Origin: Nocardiopsis xinjiangensis YIM 90004
GTDB taxonomy: Bacteria > Actinomycetota > Actinomycetes > Streptosporangiales > Streptosporangiaceae
NCBI RefSeq assembly: GCF_000341145.1
Contig: NZ_ANBE01000011.1
Coordinates: 44,386-102,400, forward strand
Length of the DNA: 58,015 nt
Direction of reading: 5' to 3'
Part shown: one piece after another, positions 18,552-28,956 of the stretch
Layout: every line of letters begins with the position of its first letter
How positions within the stretch are numbered: position 1 is the first letter of the stretch
Made by a program: the position numbers and the translations under genes
The notes under the pieces: generated by a model
Databases searched by the model: none
What the model saw: the letters and a program-made list of their open reading frames with translations, nothing else
What the model was told of the DNA's origin: nothing

Positions 18552-19265
18552 ATGCGGCACAATCGCCGTGTGTCCGTCTCTGTTCTGTTGGTCGATGACC
18601 AACCCCTCGTGCGCGCCGGTCTGCGGATGATCCTGGAGTCGGCGCCCGACATGACCGTGGTGGGTGAGGCCTCCGGCCCCCGTGAGGCTTCGAGGGAGGC
18701 CCGTTCCCTGATACCGGACGTGGTGCTCATGGACCTCATGGGCGGGCCTGCCGGGGCCCGGGCGATCCGCGGGGTCCTCGAAGGGGTGCGGCCGCTCGGA
18801 CACAGTGTTGGGGTCCTGGTGCTGGGTTCGCACGCGTTGGAGGAGCATCTGCACGGTGCGTTGCGCGCGGGTGCGATCGGCTTCCTGTTCAAGGACGCCC
18901 CTCCGGAGGACCTGGTGTGGGCCGTACGTGTGGTGGCCGGGGGCGGGGCCGTACTGCCGCCTCTGCTCCTGCACCGTCTGTTGGACGAGTTCGTCCCCCT
19001 GCTGCCCTCGAACCAGCCGCAGGGGCCCGCCCCGCGGGACCCGTTGAGCGGGCGCGAGCGGGAGGTGTTGCGTCTGCTGGCGCGGGGGTGGTCCAACGCC
19101 GAGATCGCCGCGCACTTGTTCGTGGGTTCGACCACGGTCAAGTCGCACGTGGGCAGCATCCTGACCAAACTGGGGCTGCGCGACCGCGTGCAGGCGGTCA
19201 TCCATGCCTACGAGACGGGGCTCGTACGCCCTGGTGAGGGACACGCCGACCATCGGTCGCCTTGA
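18552..19265 (+). CDS. orphan LuxR/NarL response regulator
   Basis: 237 residues. Receiver domain with acidic pocket VDDQP, phospho-acceptor Asp61 (VVLMDLMGG) and the conserved Lys in GFLFKDAPP; C-terminal LuxR helix-turn-helix (LSGREREVLRLLARGWSNAEIA). No histidine kinase is adjacent. ATG 18552 has GGAG 6 nt upstream; a GTG six codons later is an alternative. Its 3' end abuts the end of a decayed TnpB element on the other strand, and a hairpin begins directly after the stop codon. Confidence 0.9.
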   Translation: MRHNRRVSVSVLLVDDQPLVRAGLRMILESAPDMTVVGEASGPREASREARSLIPDVVLMDLMGGPAGARAIRGVLEGVRPLGHSVGVLVLGSHALEEHLHGALRAGAIGFLFKDAPPEDLVWAVRVVAGGGAVLPPLLLHRLLDEFVPLLPSNQPQGPAPRDPLSGREREVLRLLARGWSNAEIAAHLFVGSTTVKSHVGSILTKLGLRDRVQAVIHAYETGLVRPGEGHADHRSP

Positions 19266-19505
19266 CCCGGCCTTGAAGGGCCGGGCTCGGAGGTGGCGCC
19301 CGAGCGGCTTCCGGGTGGACTCCTCCGTCCGACCACCCCTGAGCACGGGATGGCAGGGACCTATGGCCCGCGCCCCGCGTTCCACACTCTCGCCGCGGGT
19401 GGCGAGGTCGTGGGAAGCGTTCCGCTCGGCGTGGTCGGGGAATACATTGCAAGCCTCGAGAAGCGTTTTCTCCCGGGCCTGAAGTCCACGCCCGGGGTTC
19501 CTCGC
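19262..19505 (-). mobile_element. deleted TnpB (IS200/IS605-type) element with guide-RNA scaffold
   Basis: Minus-strand relic, homologous end to end with the ends of the intact element at 32474-33864. Left part (19500-19461) matches its left hairpin: GAA.CCCGGGCGT and GCCCGG.AG.AAACGC. Then a fragment of the TnpB C-terminus can be read (CNVF..HAERNASHDLATRG), the last zinc Cys and third RuvC region. An exact 16-nt match GTGGAACGCGGGGCGC (19385-19370) corresponds to 33732-33747. The right end keeps GGGCGCC..TCCG.AGCCCG and a hairpin CCCGGCC / GGCCGGG (19266-19285). Nearly the whole tnpB reading frame is lost. The spacer 19506-19701 before thrE shows only the Shine-Dalgarno of thrE. Confidence 0.75.
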
Positions 19506-19701
19506 TAGACTCGGCTGAACACATGGCGAGTCGCTGTCGGGGCCCACGGACCTCGGCAGGACGGACCCGTGATCGAACTCACCCGCGCCTGCCCCCGCGG
19601 TCGGCGAACCCGTGCCGTACTTGTGGCGTCCCCTCAGGGGCTGTGAAGATCGCTCTGACCACCGCGGGGGTACAGGCGAGGAGGGAACGGAGAAGACGGG
19701 C

Positions 19702-21126
19702 ATGCCGAACAGGCGTGGCAGGCCGCTGCCGCCGAGTGAGGACCGCTTGCTCAGCAGGATGCGGGACTGGCGGGCGGCGCACGAGAGCGAACTGTCGCCG
19801 GACGGGTTGGACGAGACCCCCGACCTGCCCGACGCACGGGTGATCAGCCTCGTGTTGCGGGTGGGCGAGCTCATGCTGGCCAGCGGTGAGAGCACCGAGG
19901 CCGTCAGCGAGGCGATGCTCAGCCTGTCGGTGGCCTTCGAACTGCCCAGTTCGGAGGTCTCGGTCACCTTCACCAACATCTCCCTGTCCACACACCCGGG
20001 CGGGGACCAGCCACCGATCACCGGTGAGCGGGTGGTGCGTCGGCGCACCCTGGACTACTTCCGCGTCAACGAACTGCACACGCTGGTGGAGCAGTCGGCC
20101 CTGGGGCTGCTGGAGGTGGAGGACGCCACCGCGCGGCTCAAGCAGATCCAGCGTGCACGTATGCCTTACCCCAACTGGGGCATCGTGGTCGGGTTCGGGC
20201 TCATCGCCACCAGCGCCAGTGTGATGATGGGAGGCGGGCTGATCGTCGCGGCGGTGGCCTTCATGGCCGCGGTGCTGGGCGACCGCACTTCGGTAGTCAT
20301 GGCCAGGCGCGGGGTGGCGGAGTTCTACCAGATGGTCGGTGCGGCCGTGGTGGCCGCCACGATCGGTATCGGGCTGCTGTGGGTGAGTATCGAACTGGAT
20401 CTGGGGCTCCAGGCCGGGGCGATCATCACCGGTAACATCATGGCGCTCCTGCCGGGCCGCCCGCTGGTGGCCAGTCTCCAGGACGGGGTCAGCGGCAGTT
20501 ACGTCTCCGCGACCGCACGCCTGCTGGAAACCTTCTTCACCCTGGGCGCGATCGTCTCCGGCGTGGGTGCGGTGGCCTACATCGCGGCGCGGCTGGGGCT
20601 GGGCGTGAACCTGGACGAGCTGCCCACGGCCGGCACGTCGATGGATCCCTGGGTGCTGGTGGGCGCCGCGGGCATCGCGATGACCTTCGCGATCTCGCTG
20701 GCGGTGCCGCCCCGGATGCTGCCCGCGATCGGGATCATGGGTGTGATGATCTGGGTGATCTACGCGGGTATGCGTTCGATCTTCGATGTGCCGCAGCTGA
20801 TGGGCACGGTCGCCGGGGCCGTGGCGGTGGGTGTGGTCGGGCACTGGTTGGCGCGGCGCACCAGGCGGCCGGTCCTGCCGTACCTGATCCCCTCCATCGC
20901 CCCGTTGCTGCCCGGGAGCATCCTGTACCGGGGGCTGATCGAGATCACGCAGGGCACCATGGTCGCCGGACTGCTGAGCCTGGTGGAGGCGGTCGCCGTG
21001 GGCCTGGCCCTGGGTGCGGGCGTCAACCTCGGTGGTGAACTCATGCGGGCCTTCCAGCGTGGCGGTCTGGCCGGTGCGGGCATGCGCAGCCGTCCGGCGG
21101 CCCGCCGGACGCGCGGCGGCCACTGA
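19702..21126 (+). CDS. ThrE-family threonine/serine exporter
   Basis: 474 residues. The N-terminal soluble part (about 1-140) is the DUF1212/ThrE domain (VLRVGELMLASGESTEAVSEAM, STHPGGDQPP). About ten hydrophobic segments follow, including GAIITGNIMALLPGRPLVASLQDG and PYLIPSIAPLLPGSILYRGL, which mark the two halves of this exporter family. Predicted to expel small amino acids such as Thr/Ser by proton antiport. ATG 19702 has GGAG 9 nt upstream. Stands alone. Confidence 0.9.
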   Translation: MPNRRGRPLPPSEDRLLSRMRDWRAAHESELSPDGLDETPDLPDARVISLVLRVGELMLASGESTEAVSEAMLSLSVAFELPSSEVSVTFTNISLSTHPGGDQPPITGERVVRRRTLDYFRVNELHTLVEQSALGLLEVEDATARLKQIQRARMPYPNWGIVVGFGLIATSASVMMGGGLIVAAVAFMAAVLGDRTSVVMARRGVAEFYQMVGAAVVAATIGIGLLWVSIELDLGLQAGAIITGNIMALLPGRPLVASLQDGVSGSYVSATARLLETFFTLGAIVSGVGAVAYIAARLGLGVNLDELPTAGTSMDPWVLVGAAGIAMTFAISLAVPPRMLPAIGIMGVMIWVIYAGMRSIFDVPQLMGTVAGAVAVGVVGHWLARRTRRPVLPYLIPSIAPLLPGSILYRGLIEITQGTMVAGLLSLVEAVAVGLALGAGVNLGGELMRAFQRGGLAGAGMRSRPAARRTRGGH

Positions 21127-21340
21127 GGCCCCACACGTCTTCGGAGCGGGTGCGAAGCGGCGTGTTCTCTCTGTCCGCATCGGGCCAGAACCAGGCCGTG
21201 ACCTGCACCGTCTCACCGGGTGAGAGCGAACGACAGCCATGGTGCCGCTGCATTCGATCCCAAACCCGCCCAAGCCTGTGATGTGAACCACTACTCTTGG
21301 CGTCAGCTCGAAGAAGAGCACCTGACCGAAAGGCGTTCCC

Positions 21341-21529
21341 ATGTGCAGCCACGAACCTGCCTGTCCCTCTTTCGAGGACGTCGACCGCGAGGCCGCTCGG
21401 GTCGTCGTCAGCCGCCCGGAGCAGGGCTGGAGCCTGCTCTGCAACGGTGTCGTCCAGTTCGACGACACCGGGGAGCTGCTGCCGGACGGGGCCGTGGTGG
21501 CCCCCCACCGCCCCCGCGTCGCGGCCTGA
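21341..21529 (+). CDS. DUF5999 small protein
   Basis: 62 residues. Matches the short actinobacterial DUF5999 family: N-terminal C-x-H-x-P-x-CPS (MCSHEPACPS), then DREAA, PEQGWSLLCNGVVQFDDTGE and LLPDG..VAPHRP. Three Cys and several His could bind metal. Function unknown. AAAGG upstream of the ATG. The 214-nt gap before it shows nothing else. Ends in a terminator shared with the convergent TPR gene. Confidence 0.85.
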   Translation: MCSHEPACPSFEDVDREAARVVVSRPEQGWSLLCNGVVQFDDTGELLPDGAVVAPHRPRVAA

Positions 21530-21540
21530 GGGAGGAGACC

Positions 21541-21569
21541 GCCGGACACCCCGCCCCGGGATGTCCGGC
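21541..21569. terminator. bidirectional terminator
   Basis: 8-bp stem GCCGGACA / TGTCCGGC between the convergent DUF5999 and TPR genes. Confidence 0.6.
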
Positions 21570-21592
21570 ATCTGCCGTACCGCTGCCCGGGG

Positions 21593-22849
21593 TCAGGCCC
21601 GGTCGGGCCAGCCCTCGGGCAGCACGTCCTGGCCGCCCATCGCCTCCGTGAGCCTGCGCCGGAAGTCGGCGTGCACGTCCTGCCCCCACACCAGGTCGCT
21701 GGGGGCGCGCAGTGCCCCCTCCATCGCCTCGCGCAACGTGGCGGGACGTACCTCTCCTTCGGCCACCGGGACCCCGATGGTGTTGTGCATCTGGGTCAGG
21801 ACGGCGAAGAGTTCTCCTGCCAAGGCAGGGGCGCTGTCGGTGGCCACGGCCTCCTCCAGATAGGGCTCCCACCAGGGCTTGCCGGTGCCCTCCTCCTGTT
21901 CCTCCTCCGGGATCGCGAACCCCCGGCGCAAGCGGTGCCGTACGTGGTCGACGGTCTCGGCGTCACGATTGTCCAGACCCACCCGCCAGGCCCGGGCGGA
22001 GGCCTCGGGGTCGCCGCGCAGCGCCAGCAGACCGGCCAGGAGTTCCACCGCAGCACCCGAGGTGTCTGCCCCGGGCCGCGGCACGTCCGGGTCCGTGGTG
22101 TCGGCCGCGTCGACGATCGCGCCCGTGTCCGCGATGGCGTGTTCCAGGTGGGCGGCGGCCCGCAGCAGGCGCAGTGCGGGGTCGTCGGCCAGGGAGAGCC
22201 CGCGTTCGACCGCTGCGGCCGCGGCCCCCGGCAGTCCGCGTTCCAGCAGCCGTCCGGCCAGATCCCGGGCGGCCTCGACCACGGTGTCGGCCTGCAGACG
22301 GCTGATGGGGGCGGAGACGGCAGGCAGGGTCAGCACCGCCTCCCAGTGTTCCTCGGCCCTGTCGTGCTCTCCTCTGCCCTCCGCCTCACGCGCCAGCCCG
22401 TAGTGCGCGACGGCGGTGTGGGCGGGGCCGCCGATCTCCAGCAGACTGCGCCAGGCGCGTTCGGCCTCGGTGTGGTGGCCCTCCAGTTCCAGGGACAGGG
22501 CCAGATGGTGGGCGGCGCGCGGGGCGAAACGGTCGTCACCGGTGGAGACCGCGCGGCGTGCGGCCTCGCGTGCGGCGGCCAGGTCGCCGCGCTGGTCCTG
22601 GACCACGGCCAGCCCCAGCAGGGACCGGGCCTGCACGCGGGGGCGGGGGTCGGCGGCCACGGCGCGCTCGTAGAGTTCGGCGGCGCGTTTGAGGTGCCCG
22701 TTCTCGGCCAGGTCCTGGGCCTGGTCGCACAGGTCCGCTGCGTCCTCGGTGCCCGGTGCGGGGCTGTCGGCGGGGTGGTCCTCCGGGTCGGAGGCCTCGG
22801 GCGGCTCGGGGGCGCCGGAACGCGCGTGTGATCCGGGCGTGGTGGTCAT
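21593..22849 (-). CDS. tetratricopeptide-repeat protein
   Basis: 418 residues. An acidic N-terminus (about 1-40) is followed by TPR-like helical pairs (for example LCDQAQDLAENGHLKRAAEL and AARRAVSTGDDRF). The last 120 residues have a distinct segment (GTGKPWWEPYLEEAV, VWGQDVHADFRRRLTEAMGG). No signal peptide or membrane span, so a cytosolic scaffold is likely. Partners unknown. It follows gcvP on the same strand, separated by a terminator. Confidence 0.8.
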   Translation of the reverse strand: MTTTPGSHARSGAPEPPEASDPEDHPADSPAPGTEDAADLCDQAQDLAENGHLKRAAELYERAVAADPRPRVQARSLLGLAVVQDQRGDLAAAREAARRAVSTGDDRFAPRAAHHLALSLELEGHHTEAERAWRSLLEIGGPAHTAVAHYGLAREAEGRGEHDRAEEHWEAVLTLPAVSAPISRLQADTVVEAARDLAGRLLERGLPGAAAAAVERGLSLADDPALRLLRAAAHLEHAIADTGAIVDAADTTDPDVPRPGADTSGAAVELLAGLLALRGDPEASARAWRVGLDNRDAETVDHVRHRLRRGFAIPEEEQEEGTGKPWWEPYLEEAVATDSAPALAGELFAVLTQMHNTIGVPVAEGEVRPATLREAMEGALRAPSDLVWGQDVHADFRRRLTEAMGGQDVLPEGWPDRA

Positions 22850-22937
22850 TCCTACCGCTTTCGATGGGGGCTCGTCGGGAGCGCGGGTGTGGGGCCCACT
22901 GTAACGCGGGCGCCCCCGGCGTCCGCGGACACACGAC

Positions 22938-22963
22938 GGGGGCCGCCCGGGTGGGCGGCCCCC
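22938..22963 (-). terminator. terminator after gcvP
   Basis: Perfect 11-bp stem GGGGGCCGCCC / GGGCGGCCCCC with a 4-nt loop, 38 nt past the gcvP stop. Confidence 0.8.
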
Positions 22964-23000
22964 TGTGGTTCGGGCCGGTGCTGCGTCAACCGGTCAGGGC

Positions 23001-25895
<2,895 letters not shown>

Positions 25896-26076
25896 GGAGA
25901 CCTCCTGGTGACAGGGCCGAACGGGTCGGCGGTGTTCCTTACGGTCTCCCCCTCTGTCGCCGGGCGCGGGGCTCCGGCTCCAGAGTGGCCTCCTCCGCGC
26001 GGTCCGTGGTGCCTGAGAGGTTACTGGGGAGTATTGCCCCGTCGGCGCCCCGATGTCGAGGTCTCTCCCGCGCGGT
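25896..26076 (-). promoter_or_regulatory. glycine riboswitch and expression platform of gcvP
   Basis: The aptamer spans about 26076-25972 on the minus strand. Recognised glycine-aptamer elements in order: GCGGGAGAGACC, GCGCCGACGGGGCAA, CCTCTCAGGCACCACGGACCG, then GGAGGA and ACTCTGGAG. Only one aptamer is seen. Downstream, GGAGACC (25949-25943) is complementary to GGTCTCC (25902-25896), which overlaps the gcvP Shine-Dalgarno AGGAGGT (25906-25900). This suggests translational control by sequestering the ribosome site, released when glycine binds. The family is well known; the platform is inferred. Confidence 0.9.
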
Positions 26077-26246
26077 ATTGACGGCCTCTTGAGTCTGTCT
26101 TCTCGTACGGACAGGGAAATGTCTGCTTTCTCCCTGTTGTGACCACGACCGTACTCGATGGTGCCTCACAACACCCAGCCCACCCGGCACTCGAGCGCGT
26201 CCGGGTGCAGGGCGCCGGCCCGGGGCTCGTACGGGCCCCGGGCGCC

Positions 26247-26840
26247 TCAGCCGGTGCGGCGTTCGCGCCGGCGCCGGGCCAGCTCGTCCACGGCCTGCGG
26301 CGCGGCTTCCGGCAGATCGGCGCGCTCCTCGGGCGGGACGACACCGAGCGCTTCCTCCAGCTCGCGCCAGACATGGGCCAACGCCAACCCGAACATGCCC
26401 TGGCCGCGCTGCATGAGGTCGACGACCTCGTCGGGCGAGGTGCACTCGTAGACGCTGACGCCGTCGCTCATCAGCGTGATGCGGGCCAGGTCCTGGGCGG
26501 CCCGCCCGCGCAGATGGTCCACGGCCGTGCGGATCTGCTGCAGGGAGATACCGGTGTCCAGCAAACGCTTGGCCACCTTGAGCAGAAGGATGTCGGGGAG
26601 GCTGTAGAGAGGGGCGTTCTGGGCACCGTTGCGCACACTCGGTTCCACCAGGCCTGTTCTGGCCCAGTAGTCCAGTTGGCGGTAGGTCACTCCGGCAGCT
26701 GTACACGCCGCCGGGCCCCGATAACCGACGTCCATAGGCAGCGCCACCACGTCCTCTTCGCCGAGTAGGCCCCGCTGCCCCGCCAGTCGCAGCGCGGACC
26801 TCCGGTCCTGGGGATCCTGCTTGCCGCCCGCTACCGCCAC
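26247..26840 (-). CDS. MerR-family regulator
   Basis: 197 residues. The N-terminal winged helix-turn-helix is YRGPAACTAAGVTYRQLDYWARTGLVEPS; C-terminal helices include TSPDEVVDLMQRGQGMFG, matching the MerR regulator beside the DUF151 nuclease in mycobacteria (Rv1830-like). No effector-binding Cys cluster. GTG 26840 has GGAGG 5 nt upstream; earlier in-frame starts lack this. Order garA - nuclease - MerR - gcvP resembles Rv1827-Rv1832. Target genes unknown. Confidence 0.88.
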   Translation of the reverse strand: MAVAGGKQDPQDRRSALRLAGQRGLLGEEDVVALPMDVGYRGPAACTAAGVTYRQLDYWARTGLVEPSVRNGAQNAPLYSLPDILLLKVAKRLLDTGISLQQIRTAVDHLRGRAAQDLARITLMSDGVSVYECTSPDEVVDLMQRGQGMFGLALAHVWRELEEALGVVPPEERADLPEAAPQAVDELARRRRERRTG

Positions 26841-27126
26841 GCCGACCTCCGGCTTCTCGTCCCACGGCGGCCTCGACAGGGGATCTCCGCTTGAGGGAAC
26901 GGATGCGCCGTGGGTTCCACTGCACCGACGGTAGGGCGAGGCAAAGGCAGCGTCAACGACGCCACACGGCGCGTCGCAGCGCGAGCGGGCAGAAGGTGCG
27001 GGTTCACCGGCCCGCCCTGGGCCCACAGGCATCGGCTCCGGTTCCCAAAGTCATGTCCTCCGACCAATCTATCATTGCCGAATCATGCGTCTTCGCAGGT
27101 CACGACTGTGTCGGGCAGGCACACGA

Positions 27127-27154
27127 GTGCCGGACCCGCGTACGGGCCCGGCAC
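27127..27154 (-). terminator. terminator after the nuclease gene
   Basis: Stem GTGCCGG / CCGGCAC with an inner CCG / CGG pair, 13 nt past the stop codon. The 326-nt gap 26841-27166 otherwise holds an AT-richer stretch (27060-27090) likely carrying the MerR promoter; no gene seen. Confidence 0.6.
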
Positions 27155-27166
27155 CGGCGGCAGTGT

Positions 27167-27637
27167 TCACGTCTTGCGGCCGAAGTCCTCGGGCGAGATG
27201 TTGTCCAGGAACTCGCGGAAAGCCTCGACCTGGTCCTCCTGCTCATCGGGGATGGGCATGCCGGCCTCTTCGATCACGTCCTCGTGCGCGTAGATCGGGG
27301 TACCGGTACGCAGTGCCAGAGCGATGGAGTCCGAGGGACGCGCGCTGACCTCCACCCCGTTGTCGAAGACGAGCTCGGCATAGAAGATGCCGTCGGACAA
27401 GCCGGTGACGCGGACCGCCTCCAGACCGGTGCCGAGCGCGTCGAGCACGTCGCGGAACAGATCGTGCGTCAGCGGCCGCGCGGGCGCCACACCCTGTTGC
27501 GCCAAGGCGATGGCGGTCGCCTCGACCCCGCCGATCCAGATCGGCAAGTAGCGCTCGCCGTCCACTTCCTTGAGTAGGACGATCGGTTGGTTCGAAGGCA
27601 TCTCAACCCGGACGCCGACGACCTCCATGTGTTTCAC
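27167..27637 (-). CDS. bifunctional nuclease family protein (DUF151)
   Basis: 156 residues. Matches the DUF151 family: VEMPSNQPIVLLKE, YLPIWIGGVEATAIALAQQG, RPLTHDLFRDVL and VSARPSDSIALALRTGTPIYA. Family members have been reported with RNase/DNase activity; the mycobacterial Rv1829 is close. GTG 27637 has GGAG 5 nt upstream; an ATG three codons later is possible. Between garA and merR in a conserved order. Confidence 0.9.
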   Translation of the reverse strand: MKHMEVVGVRVEMPSNQPIVLLKEVDGERYLPIWIGGVEATAIALAQQGVAPARPLTHDLFRDVLDALGTGLEAVRVTGLSDGIFYAELVFDNGVEVSARPSDSIALALRTGTPIYAHEDVIEEAGMPIPDEQEDQVEAFREFLDNISPEDFGRKT

Positions 27638-27796
27638 AGCGTCTCCGTCCCACGAGTCGTCATGCCGGATGGGCGCTCTTGCCTGCTCGTCATCGAGTGC
27701 AGGCCCCGAAGGCGAAATCGGCACCCTTCGTTACAAAGCTCTCCGGCGGCGGGGGGCCGCAAACCTCCCGGCCCACCACCGCACGGCAGGATCCGC

Positions 27797-28339
27797 TCAA
27801 CGACGCGGTTTGGTCAACAGGACCATCCGGAACTTACCGATCTGGATCTCGTCACCACCGCCCAGTTCGGCCTCGTCGACCGGCTCACGGTTGACGTAGG
27901 TGCCGTTGAGGCTACCGACGTCGCGCACACCGAAGCCGTTGCCGCGGCGGAAGAATTCCACGTGGCGGCGCGACACGGTCACGTCGTCCAGGAAGATGTC
28001 GCTGTTGGGGTGGCGGCCGGCGGTGGTCACGTCGCTGTCCAGCAGGAAACGGCTCCCGGCGTTGGGGCCGCGCCGGACCACGAGCAGGGCCGTTCCGGGA
28101 GGAAGCGCGTCGGCGCTGCTCTGGTCCTCGCCCCCGGGATCCTCCCCTGATTCCTCCTCGTCCAGGACCTGGATACCGGAGATCGAGATGGTGGACGTGA
28201 CATCTCCGGCGGAGTCCCCTCCCCCTTGGGGCCGAGGGCTCTCCTGTTCGGCCCTGCGGACGGGGGTTCCACAGTGGGAGCAGAAACGGGCATCATCCGC
28301 AACGGCGTGACCGCACTGCGTGCAGTAAACGCTCGACAT
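27797..28339 (-). CDS. garA: FHA-domain protein GarA/OdhI-like
   Basis: 180 residues. A four-Cys zinc ribbon (CTQCGHAV..ARFCSHCG) at residues 6-24, a phosphorylatable stretch DVTSTISISGIQV near 50, and an FHA domain (SRFLLDSDVTTAGRHPNSDI, VTVSRRHVEFF, GSLNGTYVN). GarA/OdhI proteins switch the 2-oxoglutarate dehydrogenase and glutamate pathways when a Thr in the N-terminal motif is phosphorylated by a Ser/Thr kinase; the Thr cluster here is the likely site. The zinc ribbon is an addition relative to mycobacterial GarA. Start ATG 28339 with GGAGG 12 nt upstream. Confidence 0.9.
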   Translation of the reverse strand: MSSVYCTQCGHAVADDARFCSHCGTPVRRAEQESPRPQGGGDSAGDVTSTISISGIQVLDEEESGEDPGGEDQSSADALPPGTALLVVRRGPNAGSRFLLDSDVTTAGRHPNSDIFLDDVTVSRRHVEFFRRGNGFGVRDVGSLNGTYVNREPVDEAELGGGDEIQIGKFRMVLLTKPRR

Positions 28340-28909
28340 AGGTCGGCTCGGCCTCCTACCGCACGGGGCGGTGCTTGATTCGGCTGATCGGTGACACGCC
28401 CCCGAGCCGGTGCGGACGCCTGGCCCGCACACCGCCGGGAACGAGGCGAGGCGGTTCGCCGTCACTGCGGCGAGGACACCTCGCACGGTCGGTCGCTAGG
28501 TCTTTTCCCCCATGTTGTACTCCTTGTCACTCTCCGGGAGGTGTCTCCACCATTGCGGAACCCCCCCGAGCGGGCGGTGACTCGGCGCTCAGGGAACACT
28601 CGACTTTAAACCATATCCCTGTCCAGACAGGGCTTTGCTCCTCCCAGGCCTGCCGGGGACAGCCGGTTCCGGGCCGGCCCGGGACCGCCGCACGGACGAG
28701 GGCCGGATCCCGGGCCGGGGGCCGGAACGACACGGCTTTGCGGGTGGACACCTGTGCTGGTGCTGATGCGGCCGGGAGGCGTTTGGTTCTCCCCTCAACC
28801 GAGGAATTGCCGAAATTCTTCCCGGCAGGGCCCTGAACTGCGGCTTCGCCCCGGAAATCGCCCGCTTTCGCCCGGGTGCGAGGCTTCGTACGAACGCCGC
28901 GGGCCGACC
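28340..28909. other. long intergenic region upstream of garA
   Basis: 570 nt with no convincing gene. Contains an inverted repeat CCCTGTC-CA-GACAGGG (28617-28632) next to the AT-rich TTTAAACCATATCC, a likely promoter zone, a dyad GAATT-GCCGA-AATTC (28804-28818), and a tiny reading frame with a perfect Shine-Dalgarno (28496-28513). The garA promoter must lie here. Confidence 0.5.
28496..28513 (-). CDS. possible 5-residue leader peptide before garA
   Basis: AAGGAG, 6-nt spacer, ATG and four codons (MGEKT) then TAG, 157 nt upstream of the garA start. The ribosome site is stronger than that of garA itself. It could be a regulatory leader or chance. Confidence 0.25.
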   Translation of the reverse strand: MGEKT

Positions 28910-28946
28910 GGGGCGGGGCCTGTCACCGGGTGACGGGCCCCGCCCC
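28910..28946 (-). terminator. terminator after the nucleotidyltransferase gene
   Basis: 11-bp stem GGGGCGGGGCC / GGCCCCGCCCC plus an inner GTCACC / GGTGAC stem, ending 10 nt from the stop codon at 28957. Very stable. Confidence 0.8.
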
Positions 28947-28956
28947 ACCGGCGGGG

